Positions 1 through 11,494 of a stretch of DNA of 64,000 bases are shown here, piece after piece (the first letter of the stretch is position 1; the number at the start of each line of letters is the position of its first letter). The DNA lies in NCBI GenBank assembly GCA_011634665.1, contig WAEK01000005.1, positions 3,047,001 through 3,111,000 of the forward strand. The letters run 5' to 3'. Source of the DNA: Mortierella sp. BCC40632. Its lineage: Eukaryota > Mortierellomycota > Mortierellomycetes > Mortierellales > Mortierellaceae. The notes below the pieces were generated by a model. The model saw only the letters and a list, made by a program, of their open reading frames with translations, had not been told where the DNA came from and ran no database searches. Both the position numbers and the translations under genes were made by a program.

Positions 1-52
1 CTTTGCCCTTGTCACTCCTATTTTCGTCAACGCTTGACACCCACGAATTGCC

Positions 53-2131
53 ATGCCTCTTCCCCTCTACGATAATCCTTGTATAGTTGCCTCGTCAGTC
101 CTCAGAGATGAAATCTTTCTCGTTGGTTCCATGTCTGGTTGGATTACCGTCTATCGGATCCAGCTTGATCCCATCAACAATCCTACTTATTCAGTCTTTA
201 CGAAAGAATACAATCGGTATTTGGTCTCAGGCGCACTTACGCGATGCTTCAGTCCAGTGAACCGTGCTATCATCTCGTCCAACACCCCTACTATAACCTT
301 CCACCAACTCTCCAGTCCTGGAGACATCACTCATGTCTTTGAGAACAAAACAACCTACACCTACAGTTTTACTAGTAAACCATTGTTTCCTTCTACAAAA
401 CTATATGCTACAACGGCCAACACAGGGAATGCGACATTCCAACTTGCGTATGTGAGTAATTACATAAAAGATGGTCAGTCAGTCTCAGGATGGGCCAGTG
501 CTGGGTTTAGACTTGACTCGATAGACGGTACTTACACGTAAGTCCTCGATTCTCTCCCTACGTTACCTTTAGTCCCCTATTGGTTCTCCCCTCTATCGAA
601 CCCTGTTTGACACGCCTTTTCTTTTATCCAATGAATATTGATACAGAGACTACATGCCCGGGTTTAAGTCAGAGGCAAAGCTTGTTGTTGGAGCCGCATC
701 AAGAACTATTGCGGCAGGGTATGCTGTCATATTTGACTCGTACAGCTCGGGATCCGTTTACTCCGTCAAAAACGATCCTATTTTAGGCCCTAATAGCACT
801 GCAACCATCGAGGGAGGCAAGCCAGTGGCAATGGACAACATTGCTCTCTCCTCAAGCGCTCTTGGGATCAATATTGGAGAATTCGCATACATCCTCGACA
901 AGGTAAAATGCCATAGGTCATTGTAGTAGCTTTAATCATATGTGTTCACTCTTTCACAAACAGCTTCGGATACTGACATCTTCAATATGGGGTGGTTGTG
1001 ATTACTCAATAGGACTCTGGAGGCCGAGTTCGATTGTACACAATCCAACCTGAGGTGTCGGCCACACTGAGCCTCAAGAAACCTGAGAGCGGTGTCCCAA
1101 TGTTCAACCCAAGCATTGTCCTGACACAACTAGCTGATGACATTATCATGTACAGTGTCGATAGTGGGTCGGTAGTCTTCAACCGATACAATACAGCTCT
1201 CAATCGCTGGTCCGGACCAGGGCTCGTTTCGTTAACTGCACCTTCGGGAAACCCGAGAAGTCCTCCCGATGACAAGTCGAATCTTCCCAAGAGCAAACCT
1301 GAAGAATCGAGTACAGGAACGCCGCCCTGGTTAATTGGCTTAATTTCCGCCGTAGTTGTAGCTGTTCTCGTGTCTAGTGTAGTGTTTTATGTACTTTTTC
1401 GAAAGAAGAAGTCCTCCAAAACTGTTGATCTGGGAGATTCTCCTAGTCAGCACTCAGAGCAGTCGCAACCCACGCAGACGCCTCAACCGCCACCGAAACC
1501 ACATTCTCAACAGCCGGTTGTTATGCAACCCTTGCAAACCCAACAACCAGTTGTATTGCAACCCTCGAAGCCAACCCAACAACCAGTTGTATTTCAACCC
1601 TCGAAGCCAACCCATCAGCCAGTTGTAATCCAACCGCAGCCAACTCATCAGCCAGTTGTAATCCAACCGCAGCCAACACAGCAACCAATTGTAATCCAAC
1701 CCTCGAAGCCAACCCATCAGCTAGTTGTAATCCAACCGCAGCCAACACAGCAACCAATTATAATCCAACCTCAGCCAACACAACAACCTGCTGTAGTGCA
1801 ATACTCGCAACCACCACCACAACAGGTCGTAGTGCAATACTCACAACCACAACCACAACAGCAACAACAGCAACAACAGCTGAATTTTGAGTTCTCGCCA
1901 TCTTATCAACAAGCACCGCCACAACAGCCTCAGCCGTATCAAGAATGGCAACCTCAAACTGAGATTTATGGTGAGGCTGCGATGGAGTTTCCGCCAGCAG
2001 ATGTCAATCCGCTAACTGAAATGACCCTCCAAGCTCTCAGTGGATCGGGTCAGGAATCAGACGGCAGCACGCTTTTCGATACCCTATCTTCCCTTGCGGC
2101 AGGATTCGGGGCAAATTCGCTTATCGAGTGA
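53..2131 (+). CDS. Single-pass membrane protein with Gln/Pro-repeat tail (paralogue A of a three-gene family)
   Basis: Three exons joined by GT-AG introns in matching phase: 53-537, 647-902 and 1013-2131, giving 619 residues. An in-frame TGA at 35-37 fixes the start at 53. I do not recognise the family. Residues 1 to about 350 form a beta-rich-looking domain shared with the genes at 4451 and 9901 (shared motifs include YDNPCI/FDSPCI, VYR-QLD, ILDK, LYTIQP/LYSIQP). One hydrophobic segment follows at about 353-376 (WLIGLISAVVV...), then a basic stop-transfer stretch (RKKKSSK). The tail of about 240 residues is mostly tandem QPVVIQPQPTQ-like repeats and polyglutamine. The basic residues predict a cytosolic C-terminus, so the N-terminal domain would lie outside the cytosol, yet no signal peptide is visible. 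A surface or endomembrane sensor or adhesin is inference only. Confidence 0.8.
680..1212 (+). repeat. 533-bp tract identical to 5067-5599 (copy 1)
   Basis: Every base from 680 to 1212 matches 5067 to 5599 (offset 4387). The tract covers most of exon 2, all of intron 2 and the 5' part of exon 3. The flanks differ: intron 1 and exon 1 are clearly diverged upstream, and the first mismatch downstream is C1213 against T5600, after which the tails are unrelated. Identity through an intron points to recent gene conversion or non-allelic exchange between the tandem paralogues. Confidence 0.9.
1504..1886 (+). repeat. In-frame Gln/Pro/Val repeat array in the tail of paralogue A
   Basis: This is a coding minisatellite. 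Units of roughly 36 bases encode variants of QPVVIQPQPTQ and QPVVFQPSKPT, and degrade into CAACAACAG polyglutamine near 1855-1880. The repeat explains the long open shadow frames on both strands here. The other two paralogues lack this array and have other Gln-rich sequence in its place. Confidence 0.85.
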
Positions 2132-3986
2132 TTGCTTTGTATTAAAAGCTCTACAGTCCATCATAGCGACGATTCTTTTCAGAACAGGCATCGTAAAGAC
2201 TGCATTTATGTGTCGCCTAGTGTTTCCAATGGCCTTCTCTTTTTCAGGAACACGCCGTTATAATATTTCGCAGAGAAAAGTATAACATTTACTTAGCTAT
2301 ATATTCTTTTACCCACTCTAAAAAAATTAAAAAAAAAAAAAAAGTCCTGTTAGTGCCTTCGATACCTCCTTAAGATCCTGCCCTCAATACGAAGGAGAGG
2401 CCGATTTTACTATTGGGAATTGACTTCTCCAAGTTGAAAGAGAAATGGTTCTACTTCGACGCTTAGCGTCTCCCAGGGTTCGCTGTTAAGCTTAAACGCT
2501 CAAGCCGCCTTATCCAGCTGACGTTGAGTGACAATCATACCTTGCTGCTGGTGGTCTGCTGCTCTATTCCCTTGGTATGGCAGAAATCAACTCTGTGCCC
2601 GTGAGAGTTGCGGGAGAGCTGTTGCACAGAATTCCAACTGAGCATAACTTTTCACTCAAATATTTGAAGGACAAATCGAGGGCGAGGGCGGGCGAAGGCA
2701 AAGATGAGAGCAATGGTAGTCTAAATGTGGTGTAGGTGTACAAGGGCGAAGGCGTCACACTGAACAAGTTTGGTTGCGCTTGGTCCTGCTCGTGCAGGTG
2801 TCGACTCTGAGCAAATTTGATGTTGATGAGGCAAGCTTGTCAAGCACAGCAGGAGCCCTATTCCCAATTGAAATTTTTGGTGGGGCAGATGCCCTTGAAA
2901 CATTAGACATTCTGTATGTATATGTATGCGAGTGTTCCCAAGAGTTGCCAAAGAAGCTGCAGTGACAGAGCTAGACTGGGTTTATGGTATCAACAGCAGT
3001 GACGATGTATGGCGCGAGAATGCTTACAGGCTGACCAGCTCGACATTACAGCTGAATTGGACACCTTGCTATTTGTAGACTACAAATGGATCCTTTGGCT
3101 ATCTTTGTGAATTTGATCCAGTTTGGCAATGAGGTGCGGGGGGGGATACCTTCACATCACTACAACTTTTAAGGTAGGAGCCTTTCACCTCTGAGTACCA
3201 AGCTAACTACAACCATCCAATGTTTGCACTCTTGTGCTACATTCACTCGATCAGATGCAGGACTGCTCAACTTGTACATACGGAACACATGTGAGAATGA
3301 GAATGTGGCGGGGGAACCTTCAGATGAGCAACTTGCTACAGACAACACGCAACTGCTTGAAATGGACTTTTCCATCCTCAAAAGGATCCGAAATGGCAAA
3401 ACACATGCAGTGTTGACTGAGCTAGAGCGCGTGAAGCTAATGAAGGACTCGTCAAGAGAATAATAGGGTCCCGCGAGAAATTCTCCATGATCTCAGAAGC
3501 TCGGTAACAAGAAACCGTTGGCGAATATTTACTAATTCAGGCCACGGACGAGAGAATTAGATCGCATTCATTGATTTACTAGCTGGACAGTTTTTTTTTT
3601 TCTGTTCGAGAGTCTGCTCTATAGAAAGCAATAAAATCCTGAAATATAAACTCAAGAAACGATTATGGTGAACTTACAATGGCCTCACGCACTCTATGAA
3701 TAAAAGTGTGCATAAGAATTTTGACCCAGAGCTCCTGTGTACCCTCTCCATTTTTAAGTACGCTTATAAGCAAAAGGTGTGTGAGGTCAATGTTGACTGA
3801 CTGTTCTGGGAATAGCTCTGAGCTCTGATGTCAACCCGATGATCCTTCATTTACGAAGATTCTATGGAGGAGCGCTAAAGTTTTTAACCGAGGCCTCAGC
3901 GGCCCTGCCAAAATGATCTGCAAGATGGTAATTTACAGTGGGCTCACTGAATTTGCGTGAATCCATTAAACTAATGTGGCAGTGAG

Positions 3987-4017
<31 letters not shown>

Positions 4018-4450
4018 CTCAGATGTTGGAGAAAGCACTGTCGCAAGGACCTAGGTCCGTGCTGGCTCCTCCTCCTTCTCCTTCTTCTTCTTCTCCTCTC
4101 TCCCACTCAGCATAGGGGAGGAATGGGGCGACTCTCCCACACTCGGCTATCTTTGGCCTGGATCCTGCTGGGCTCATCTTCCTGCATTGCCTTTATTGGC
4201 TGACATGTGGTGCTAAGCCTGAGAACCGGAATACGTCAAGCATTCCAGTGTTACCGCTTCGGGTACCCTTTAAATCTAGGGGACCAAGTAGAAGCCCTTT
4301 ACCCATGACCACATAAATACATCAGGATCGAGCCTACTCCGTTTCCCATGCGCCTTCGTGTCTTTGCCTCTTTCCTCCGTATCTTTGCTTTCTACCGCAC
4401 CTCAGATCCAAATCTACAGTCGCCTCTACTCAATTGAAAAGCGATCTATC
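2132..4450. other. Intergenic region between tandem paralogues A and B
   Basis: About 2.3 kb. It holds short A tracts near 2322-2343, a degraded coding-like stretch (2577-3463, listed separately), an A run of about 28 at 3986-4013 followed by a CTT/CTC-rich stretch, and the presumed promoter of paralogue B with an AT-rich CATAAATA element near 4312-4320. The frame upstream of 4451 is open back to an ATG at 4358. The family-conserved start is at 4451, so 4358-4450 is treated as leader. Confidence 0.5.
2577..3463 (+). pseudogene. Possible decayed protein-coding sequence, unidentified
   Basis: Several plus-strand stretches look protein-like but are broken. The frame from ATG 2577 (MAEINSVPVRVAGELLHRIP...) meets a TAG near 2732 and reads on in the same frame (VYKGEGVTLNKFG). 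A frame change then leads to a 63-codon stretch ending at 2965 (..GGADALETLDILY..), a coding-like fragment near 3020-3107, and a final 79-codon stretch from 3224 to 3463 ending in ERVKLMKDSSRE. A few GT-AG pairs exist, but I could not join them into one intact frame. I cannot name the parent family. A real multi-exon gene or chance frames remain possible. Confidence 0.3.
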
Positions 4451-6329
4451 ATGCCTTTTCCCCTCTACGATAATCCTTGTATAGTTGCCTCGTCAGTCCT
4501 CGGAGATGAAATCTTTCTCGTTGGTTCCATGGATAATTGGATTACTGTCTATCGGATCCAGCTCAACCCTATCAACAATCCTACTTATTCAGTCTTTACG
4601 AAAGAATACAATCGATATTTGGTCTCCGGTGTACCCATGCGATGCTTCAGTCCAGTGAACCGTGCTATCATCTCGTCCAACACCCCTACTATAACCTTCC
4701 ACCAACTCTCCAGTCCGGGAGACATCACTTATGTCTTTGAGAACCGAACAGCCTACACCTACACTTTTAAAATCAATCCATCGTTTTCCTCCACAAAACT
4801 ATATGCTACAACGGCCGACACAAGGGATGTAACATTCCAACTTGCGTATGCGAGTAATTACATAAAAGATGGTCAGTCATTCTCAGGATGGCTCAATATT
4901 GGTTATAGACTCAACTCGATTGGCGGCATGTACATGTAAGTCCTTGGTCCTCACTCTATATTGCCCTATGCCTTCTACTCCTTCAAACTCTCTCTTGACA
5001 CGCTTTTCTTTTATCCAATGAACACTACTACCGTGAGTTGACTCACAGATTCAAGGAAGAAGCATGGCTTGTTGTTGGAGCCGCATCAAGAACTATTGCG
5101 GCAGGGTATGCTGTCATATTTGACTCGTACAGCTCGGGATCCGTTTACTCCGTCAAAAACGATCCTATTTTAGGCCCTAATAGCACTGCAACCATCGAGG
5201 GAGGCAAGCCAGTGGCAATGGACAACATTGCTCTCTCCTCAAGCGCTCTTGGGATCAATATTGGAGAATTCGCATACATCCTCGACAAGGTAAAATGCCA
5301 TAGGTCATTGTAGTAGCTTTAATCATATGTGTTCACTCTTTCACAAACAGCTTCGGATACTGACATCTTCAATATGGGGTGGTTGTGATTACTCAATAGG
5401 ACTCTGGAGGCCGAGTTCGATTGTACACAATCCAACCTGAGGTGTCGGCCACACTGAGCCTCAAGAAACCTGAGAGCGGTGTCCCAATGTTCAACCCAAG
5501 CATTGTCCTGACACAACTAGCTGATGACATTATCATGTACAGTGTCGATAGTGGGTCGGTAGTCTTCAACCGATACAATACAGCTCTCAATCGCTGGTCT
5601 GGACCAGGTCTTGTTTCCCTGTCTATTCCCTCGGGAAGCCCAAACAACCTTCCTGGTAGCAAACCAGGCCCACCCGAGAACAAGTTCAAAAACACAAACC
5701 CAGGAACCCCCCTTGGGCCTATTGCCGGCTCCATCGCGGGCGTGATTGTGATCTCGGTTGCAATGTTCTTATTATGCTACTGTTGTTTTCGAAAGAGACG
5801 CTCCAACACTGTGGGCGAAGCCGGCCCAGAAGGGCAGAAACCACCAGTTCAGGAACTCCTTATCACTTCTGAGTCTCCTAAGCCTCAACAGGATCAAGAA
5901 AGTCAGCAACAACAACAACATCTTGCAGTTCCTAGTTCGAATCCAGCTCCTCAACCATTTCACAATTCTCAGATGGCTCAGCCAGTACTCATAGTGCCTC
6001 AGACCACTGAATCTGCATCCAGCGTGGGTACAGCGCCCCAATTTTCATGTGGGACAAGTCAAACAAACCACGCGCAGGCCAACGTTTTGACCACTAGGCC
6101 TTCTAGAATCCAATCCTATATTACCAACAATCAACTCCACTATATTCCGACTATTTACCCCTACAACAACCATTCAGTTCCAACAGTTATCGTTCAACAA
6201 CCTCCTGCTATTTACACTAGACCTCAGCACACATCCATCCAGCCTGAGTTCAATATCGATGTGTCTGACCTAGACATGTGGAGAGCAACAACCGAAGGCA
6301 TATCTGAACTCTTGACAGCTGATTTTTAG
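4451..6329 (+). CDS. Single-pass membrane protein with Gln/Pro-rich tail (paralogue B)
   Basis: Three exons, 4451-4935, 5049-5289 and 5400-6329, encode 551 residues. Exon 1 has exactly the length (485 bases) and phase of paralogue A, with scattered substitutions. Exon 2 is 15 bases shorter at its 5' end. The start at 4451 aligns with the fixed start of paralogue A; an in-frame ATG at 4358 would add a 31-residue, mildly hydrophobic leader and cannot be fully excluded. A hydrophobic segment at about residues 350-372 (GSIAGVIVISVAMFLLCYCC) is followed by RKRRSN. The tail is rich in Q, P, S and T but has no array like that of A, and ends in an acidic segment (SDLDMW...EGISELLTADF). Function unknown. 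Confidence 0.8.
5067..5599 (+). repeat. 533-bp tract identical to 680-1212 (copy 2)
   Basis: Second copy of the identical tract. It begins inside exon 2 of paralogue B, crosses intron 2 unchanged, and stops within exon 3 about 110 bases before the membrane segment. Exact identity here contrasts with diverged exon 1 and unrelated tails. Confidence 0.9.
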
Positions 6330-8027
6330 ATTTTGAAACTCATCCGTGTAGCATTACCTGATTAGCAATACTCACCCATTGTTACTTCTCCATTCCTTCA
6401 TGATACCTTAATGACCAGATAGACGAATTATGATCAATAGAAATACTTTTGAGGGCTTCAGCTCCCATCAATTGACCAGCTCATTTGCCAATAGGCAAAG
6501 TCCTACTCAATGCTTGCTCATAACCTGTATCGTGTTCACAAATGATTATTTGAAAGGCTACTGTAATAGCAGATAGAGGGGATTCACTAAAAGTCATCAT
6601 TTCAGGGTTTAAGATAATTCCCCATGATAGATTCACTAACGAATTCGAATCTCTATGCTTGCTTGGTTTTCAATTCTGGCGATGACAACCCCATTTCCTA
6701 CCAGCATTTCCACCACCAGTACTAACTCGAAAGAGCCTAGTCCTGCTGGTAGACTGACTATCAAGTGATTCATTTAATGTCACAATAGACCCCGTTGTTG
6801 GCAGGCCAATTGCCATTGTAGCGTCACTCAGACCGTATGTCGGGTGGGAGTGTCCTGATTTCGGAATGCGTACCCACTTTCAATTGTGATTCGGGAGTGT
6901 GTTCGCACTCACAAAGACCGCAGTACTTGAAGAGCATTCATAAAATAGGCTCCACTTTTAAGGAATATAATGTCATTGCCCGTGTTAGAAGAATCTAGAG
7001 AAGCTTGACTGAAGGCCTGGAAAACTTCCCCGGACTCCACAGTCGTTCGTATCGTGCGCGGAAATGTGGTGCAGCATAATGAATTCAAAAAGGGAATAGA
7101 ATGTCTCTAAGTCTTCCAACAGCCTTTGCCTCCTTTCTTCCTGCCATTCTTGAGACATGTTCGAATCATCCTTGACTCTGCTTGCGCACAAATAAAAACT
7201 CTGATTAACAGATCTCTTCTCATACCGTTAACTACTTTCTTTGAAATCCCGTTAGAGGCTGTGTGCCCTAACTAAGTCCCCTTTGTTGATGTGTGCTGAT
7301 CGGCATTTGTTCTTGTAAAACGCAAGAAGATAGAGAGTGGGTATGAGAATTTCTGACTGTATGTAAACTAGACTCTACTCTCGCATTTTCAAAGATGGAT
7401 CTGCAGATAATAACATCGTCATTGCACTCAAGAGCAAATTCTTCCGCTGAAAAGGACGCCCCTGAAACTTTCCCCCAAGCGATCGAGAGGTTGAGAACCC
7501 TTTCTCTCTTTTCTCTGTTTAAGAAGAGGACATAATCGCGCATGATGGTCTTTGTGACACATACTCTCCTATCCTGACATGAAAGAAGGATCTTCAACAA
7601 TGCAGAAACACGATCAGCAGCGCCACCTGGTAAGCTACTCCTCATCCACAGAACGAAAGCACAGCGCTTATCAGATCCTTAGCTCTCTGATGATCCTCAG
7701 ACTATGAATTTCTGACCAACACCCCCTCAGCCTAGCCGACCTCCAACTGAATGAGACACTCTGTCTAGTAAGTTGCGATTCTGGAAACGTTCTATAACTT
7801 CAGGCTGGCGTCACCTTTCCCTTCTCCTCCTCCTCCTCCTCCTCCTCCTCCTCTTCTTCTTCTTCTTCTTCTTCTTCCCACGCACATTTTCTACCAAATC
7901 CAGATTTCGTAAAGAACGAAACTATACAAAAAAGAACCCTACTAAACTTCATTAAACGACTCGCTACTACAATAGATATTATCGGATGTGAGATAGACTG
8001 GGATAAAACTTTCTATCAGCACCCACG
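6330..8027. other. Intergenic region between convergent paralogues B and C
   Basis: About 1.7 kb, mostly AT-rich and without a convincing gene. A minus-strand frame at 7268-7645 (125 codons) has no splice partners or recognisable motif and is not called. A CTC/CTT triplet tract lies at about 7820-7875. Nothing else supportable was seen. Confidence 0.5.
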
Positions 8028-9901
8028 CTAGAGTTGAGGAGTTGAAGCCTGGGTCTGATGAGAAGAGCCTGGAGTTACATAATAGTATTGTGCCTGACCC
8101 GGCTGGATCTGTTGTGATTGAGTTAAGGTCGCTGGGGACCCATATGTGATGGGGCTTGTCTGTTGCGACGGCGGTGGTGAAGGTATTTGAGGTTGGAAGA
8201 TAACAGGCTGCGAACCGATCGGAGAAGAAATGGGCTGAGGGATGCCCGATGGGTAAACAGGCTGGTAGACACCTGGCACGCCTGGCTGTTGGTAGTACTG
8301 GCTGAATGGCCGCATAGGCTGCGTTTGAAGCTCATTAAGCTTGCTAGCCGTATCTGGCTGAAAAATATACTGTTGCGATACCAATTGCTGTTGTTGCGGT
8401 TGCTGCTGTTGCGGTTGCTGCTGTTGCGGTTGCTGTTGTTGCGGCTGCTGTTGTTGCGGTTGCTGCGGTTGCTGCGATTGGTCTTGCTTTGTCTCGGTAG
8501 CCTCTGGCTTTGGATGCTTCCGGCGATTATGTCTATAAAATAAGAAGCCCACCAAGGCAAGTAAGACGATGCCTCCAACCACGCCTCCAACAATAGCCCC
8601 AATAGGAGTCCCGCTGGAAGTATCTGGTATGGAGGGTGGAGGAACAAGGTTGGGACCAGACCAAGTTTTGGCAGTAGAGTCGAACAGGTTAAAGTTGATA
8701 GTCCCGTTGAGAACGGTGTACATGAGCAGATTACTCTGGAACTTTGTCGCGATAATGCTCGAGTCGAACATCGGGACCTTGCCACTAGTTTTCACGGTCG
8801 TGAGCACTGGTGAGGTTGATGGTTGGATTGAATACAGCTTGACCTGGCCCCCTTCATCCTAAAGTTGACGCACACACACAAACATGCACAAACAATCACG
8901 CAGAGCCAATCAATAAAAGAGAACAAGTGCTCAGTCAGTGTCCGCCGCGCAAATAGAGGTTTCGGCTCTCAATCTATCCCTGCCCTGCCAAAGACAAGAA
9001 AAAGGAGAGAATGGCAGGGGTGGACTTCTCAAGTCTTAGTACCTTATCCAAAATGTATGCACTCTCGCCAACATTGACTCCGAGAGCATCCGATGTAAGG
9101 ACATTGCCGTTCATCTGAACGGGACTCTGGGCCCCCATAGCAACAAAGCCGAAGCTTTCAGTGGAGTGGCTCGTGGTGAGGATCACCCCGGAGCTGTATG
9201 TATCAAAGATAATCGTGAAACCCCCACCTGGGCTACCTGGGCCTGCTCCTGCCCCGACGAGAAGCTTGGGGATAACCGAAGTTGGGGGTTTGATGTTGCT
9301 ATTGGCATTGAAAGTGAGGTAGAAGGAGAGGAGGTGTTTGCAAGTGATGAGTACGAATGATGAAGGAAAAAAAAACTCATTCCAATTCCATTTCATTCCA
9401 TCCTCATGACAGAGGGTCTTACGTGACTCGAGAACCACCCTGAGACCCAAAACGGATGCCAACCCAAGATGGACCAGGGGGACCGAGATATGCGAAACGA
9501 TCAGAGTAGGCCACTTGGAATGAATCTTGGGTATTGGTCAAGGTCGTGGCATAGAGACTTGTAGACACAAGAGTCTCGAGGGCAGCAAAGAAGTAAAAGT
9601 CGGTGACCGTGCCATTAGCGAAGAGGTAGGCATGCCCAGTAGGGCCTTTTACCTGCTGGATGACCAAGATTGAACTCAGGGAGGATGGCGCAGTAGAAGG
9701 ATTAATGCACCGCGTTCCAGCGGTCGAGGTCCAGTTCACATTGGCCCTGTTGGCATAGAGAGTGGCAACAGGGCTCTCAATGGTGTCCAGCTGAACCCGG
9801 TAGACATTCAGCTCGCCGTTCTTCGTGCCTGCCAGGAACACCTCTTTCCTATCTGGATATACATTCGAAATACAGGGGCTGTCAAAGATGGGGATCGACA
9901 T
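8028..9901 (-). CDS. Single-pass membrane protein with polyglutamine tail (paralogue C)
   Basis: Minus-strand gene with exons 9901-9423, 9298-9043 and 8858-8028, 521 residues. It has the same three-exon plan and splice phases (2, then 0) as paralogues A and B, and exon 2 is again 256 bases. It is the most diverged copy but keeps the anchors: FDSPCI near the N-terminus, VYRVQLD, FDTYSSG, YILDK just before intron 2, LYSIQP after it, and WSGPNLV. A glycine-rich hydrophobic segment at about residues 331-352 (GAIVGGVVGGIVLLALVGFL) is followed by RHNRRKHPK. The tail carries PQQQQ repeats near its start and a PQISSP/QP-rich remainder. No signal peptide is seen. Function unknown. Confidence 0.8.
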
Positions 9902-11494
9902 GACTAATGCTCCGCGATGAAGAAGAGGAAGATGATTGAGAAGAGAAGAAGCAATGAAAATACTTGTGAGAGAAAATGGTCATGAGCAAAAAAGATTTAA
10001 GGTTGCTCCTAATCCAGATGGCTATGCATGCAAGAGATGACAAGTGTCGACAGTGTCCCCAAGAGCGAAAGAGAGAGAAAGAGAGAGAGAACCGCCATGG
10101 TGATCTATCACGAGAAGACACATTGGAGATGTCTCCACTCTGGAGCAAGAGTCATCATGAAAAACGACTCCTGTCCCAGCCAGCAGCCTGCTCTTGCTTC
10201 ATGTGCGGCCATTTGCATCTCCATCTTGCCGGTGGGAGGAAGGTGGAGAGGAGGGGTGGAAGGGCACTTTACTAGACTAGTGTCAAATAGATATCATAAT
10301 TGAGCGGCGGTGCAGAATTACTCGCTCGAGCTATCCCGTACAGTCATCGGACTCTTCTTGGCCCTAGACCCGACCCCAGAGAATGGACTATCGATATGAC
10401 GCGTATTTGAAGTCTTCCATCAACTAGAGTGGCTTGAAATTTCTGCCTCTGGCCTCTGCTTCGGGTCTGGTGAGGGAATATCTTTCTCTCCATCGCCGCC
10501 TCATTCTCTCCGCCTACTCAAATCACTCAGAGCGTTGTAACTACCGCTCTGTCGTAACTCAATCGCTCCCAAACTCATACACAGCATGGCCTGCAACATG
10601 GCCCACGAACATGTTCGGGGCTGTGCTCCTGCTCAGTCTGCCCATGATGACAAAGAAGACAGACTAGTCGATCACCACCTCTCTTCTTCACTCTCTCCCT
10701 CCTCCTCTCTCTTTCTCTCTCTTTCTCTTCCTCCTTCTCTCTCTTTCTATCCCTATTTTGTACCTAGCCTGTCTTGCTTGGTCAATGGTAAAGATCTGAC
10801 GAGGATGGATCTGTGGTCCCTTGCATCTACAATTCGTCAAGGAGTGATAGAGAGAAATCCCTCAGGGGAAGAAAAAGAGGAAAAAGGATTGCCTCATCAA
10901 CGTCTGTTTTTCTCGACTGGCTGCTCCTGTGGACAGCGACCAGGGGGCTGGATCATAAGAAACGATGAGGGACGCCCGTGAGGCATTTGCATTTCAATGG
11001 ACTAGCAGATACGCGTGGGTCGTGCAACGAGGCATTTTTTTTTCTTTTTCCTCTTCAGAAGAGCAGTCTGGTGGTACACAGCTCGACTGATTCAGCTCGT
11101 CTTCGGTAAGTGCCAAAGGCTCCTCCCTTCTGGAGCAGAACAAAAAGAAAAAGAAGAAAAAAAAATAGCGCGTTTATCCCTGTCTTTGCCCAGATGCTTC
11201 TCTCTCTGTAGACAGCTCACCTCTTGGCTTTGGCCCACTATAAAGCTTAGGTCCGTCAACTCGTCCTTTCTTCTCTTTTTGTTTGCCCTGTCCACTCCCT
11301 CCCTTTTGATCTGCTGACGCATAGAACAAATAGGATAGGAGATTTTTTCTCATAATCCTTCTGTGCTTTCTACATCCTCTACATTACCTCCTTTCCAGAC
11401 CAACTCGTACAAACTTCCCCTCTCTGCCGGATACCCATTACCACTTTTACACGAGAGGTCACAGTACCTATTTATTAAAGAAGCACTCGCTGTC
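9902..11494. other. Divergent upstream region of paralogue C and the P-type ATPase
   Basis: About 1.6 kb between diverging starts. It contains GA-rich stretches near 10060-10100, a CT-rich stretch at 10680-10760, and T- and A-rich tracts at 11036-11050 and 11155-11166. The pyrimidine-rich tracts before the ATPase start are typical of fungal core promoters and leaders. Open frames here are short, overlap each other and show no family features. Confidence 0.5.

Noticed and set aside
7268..7645. 125-codon minus-strand frame
   Set aside because: Composition is mildly protein-like, but it has no recognised motif, splice partner or context.
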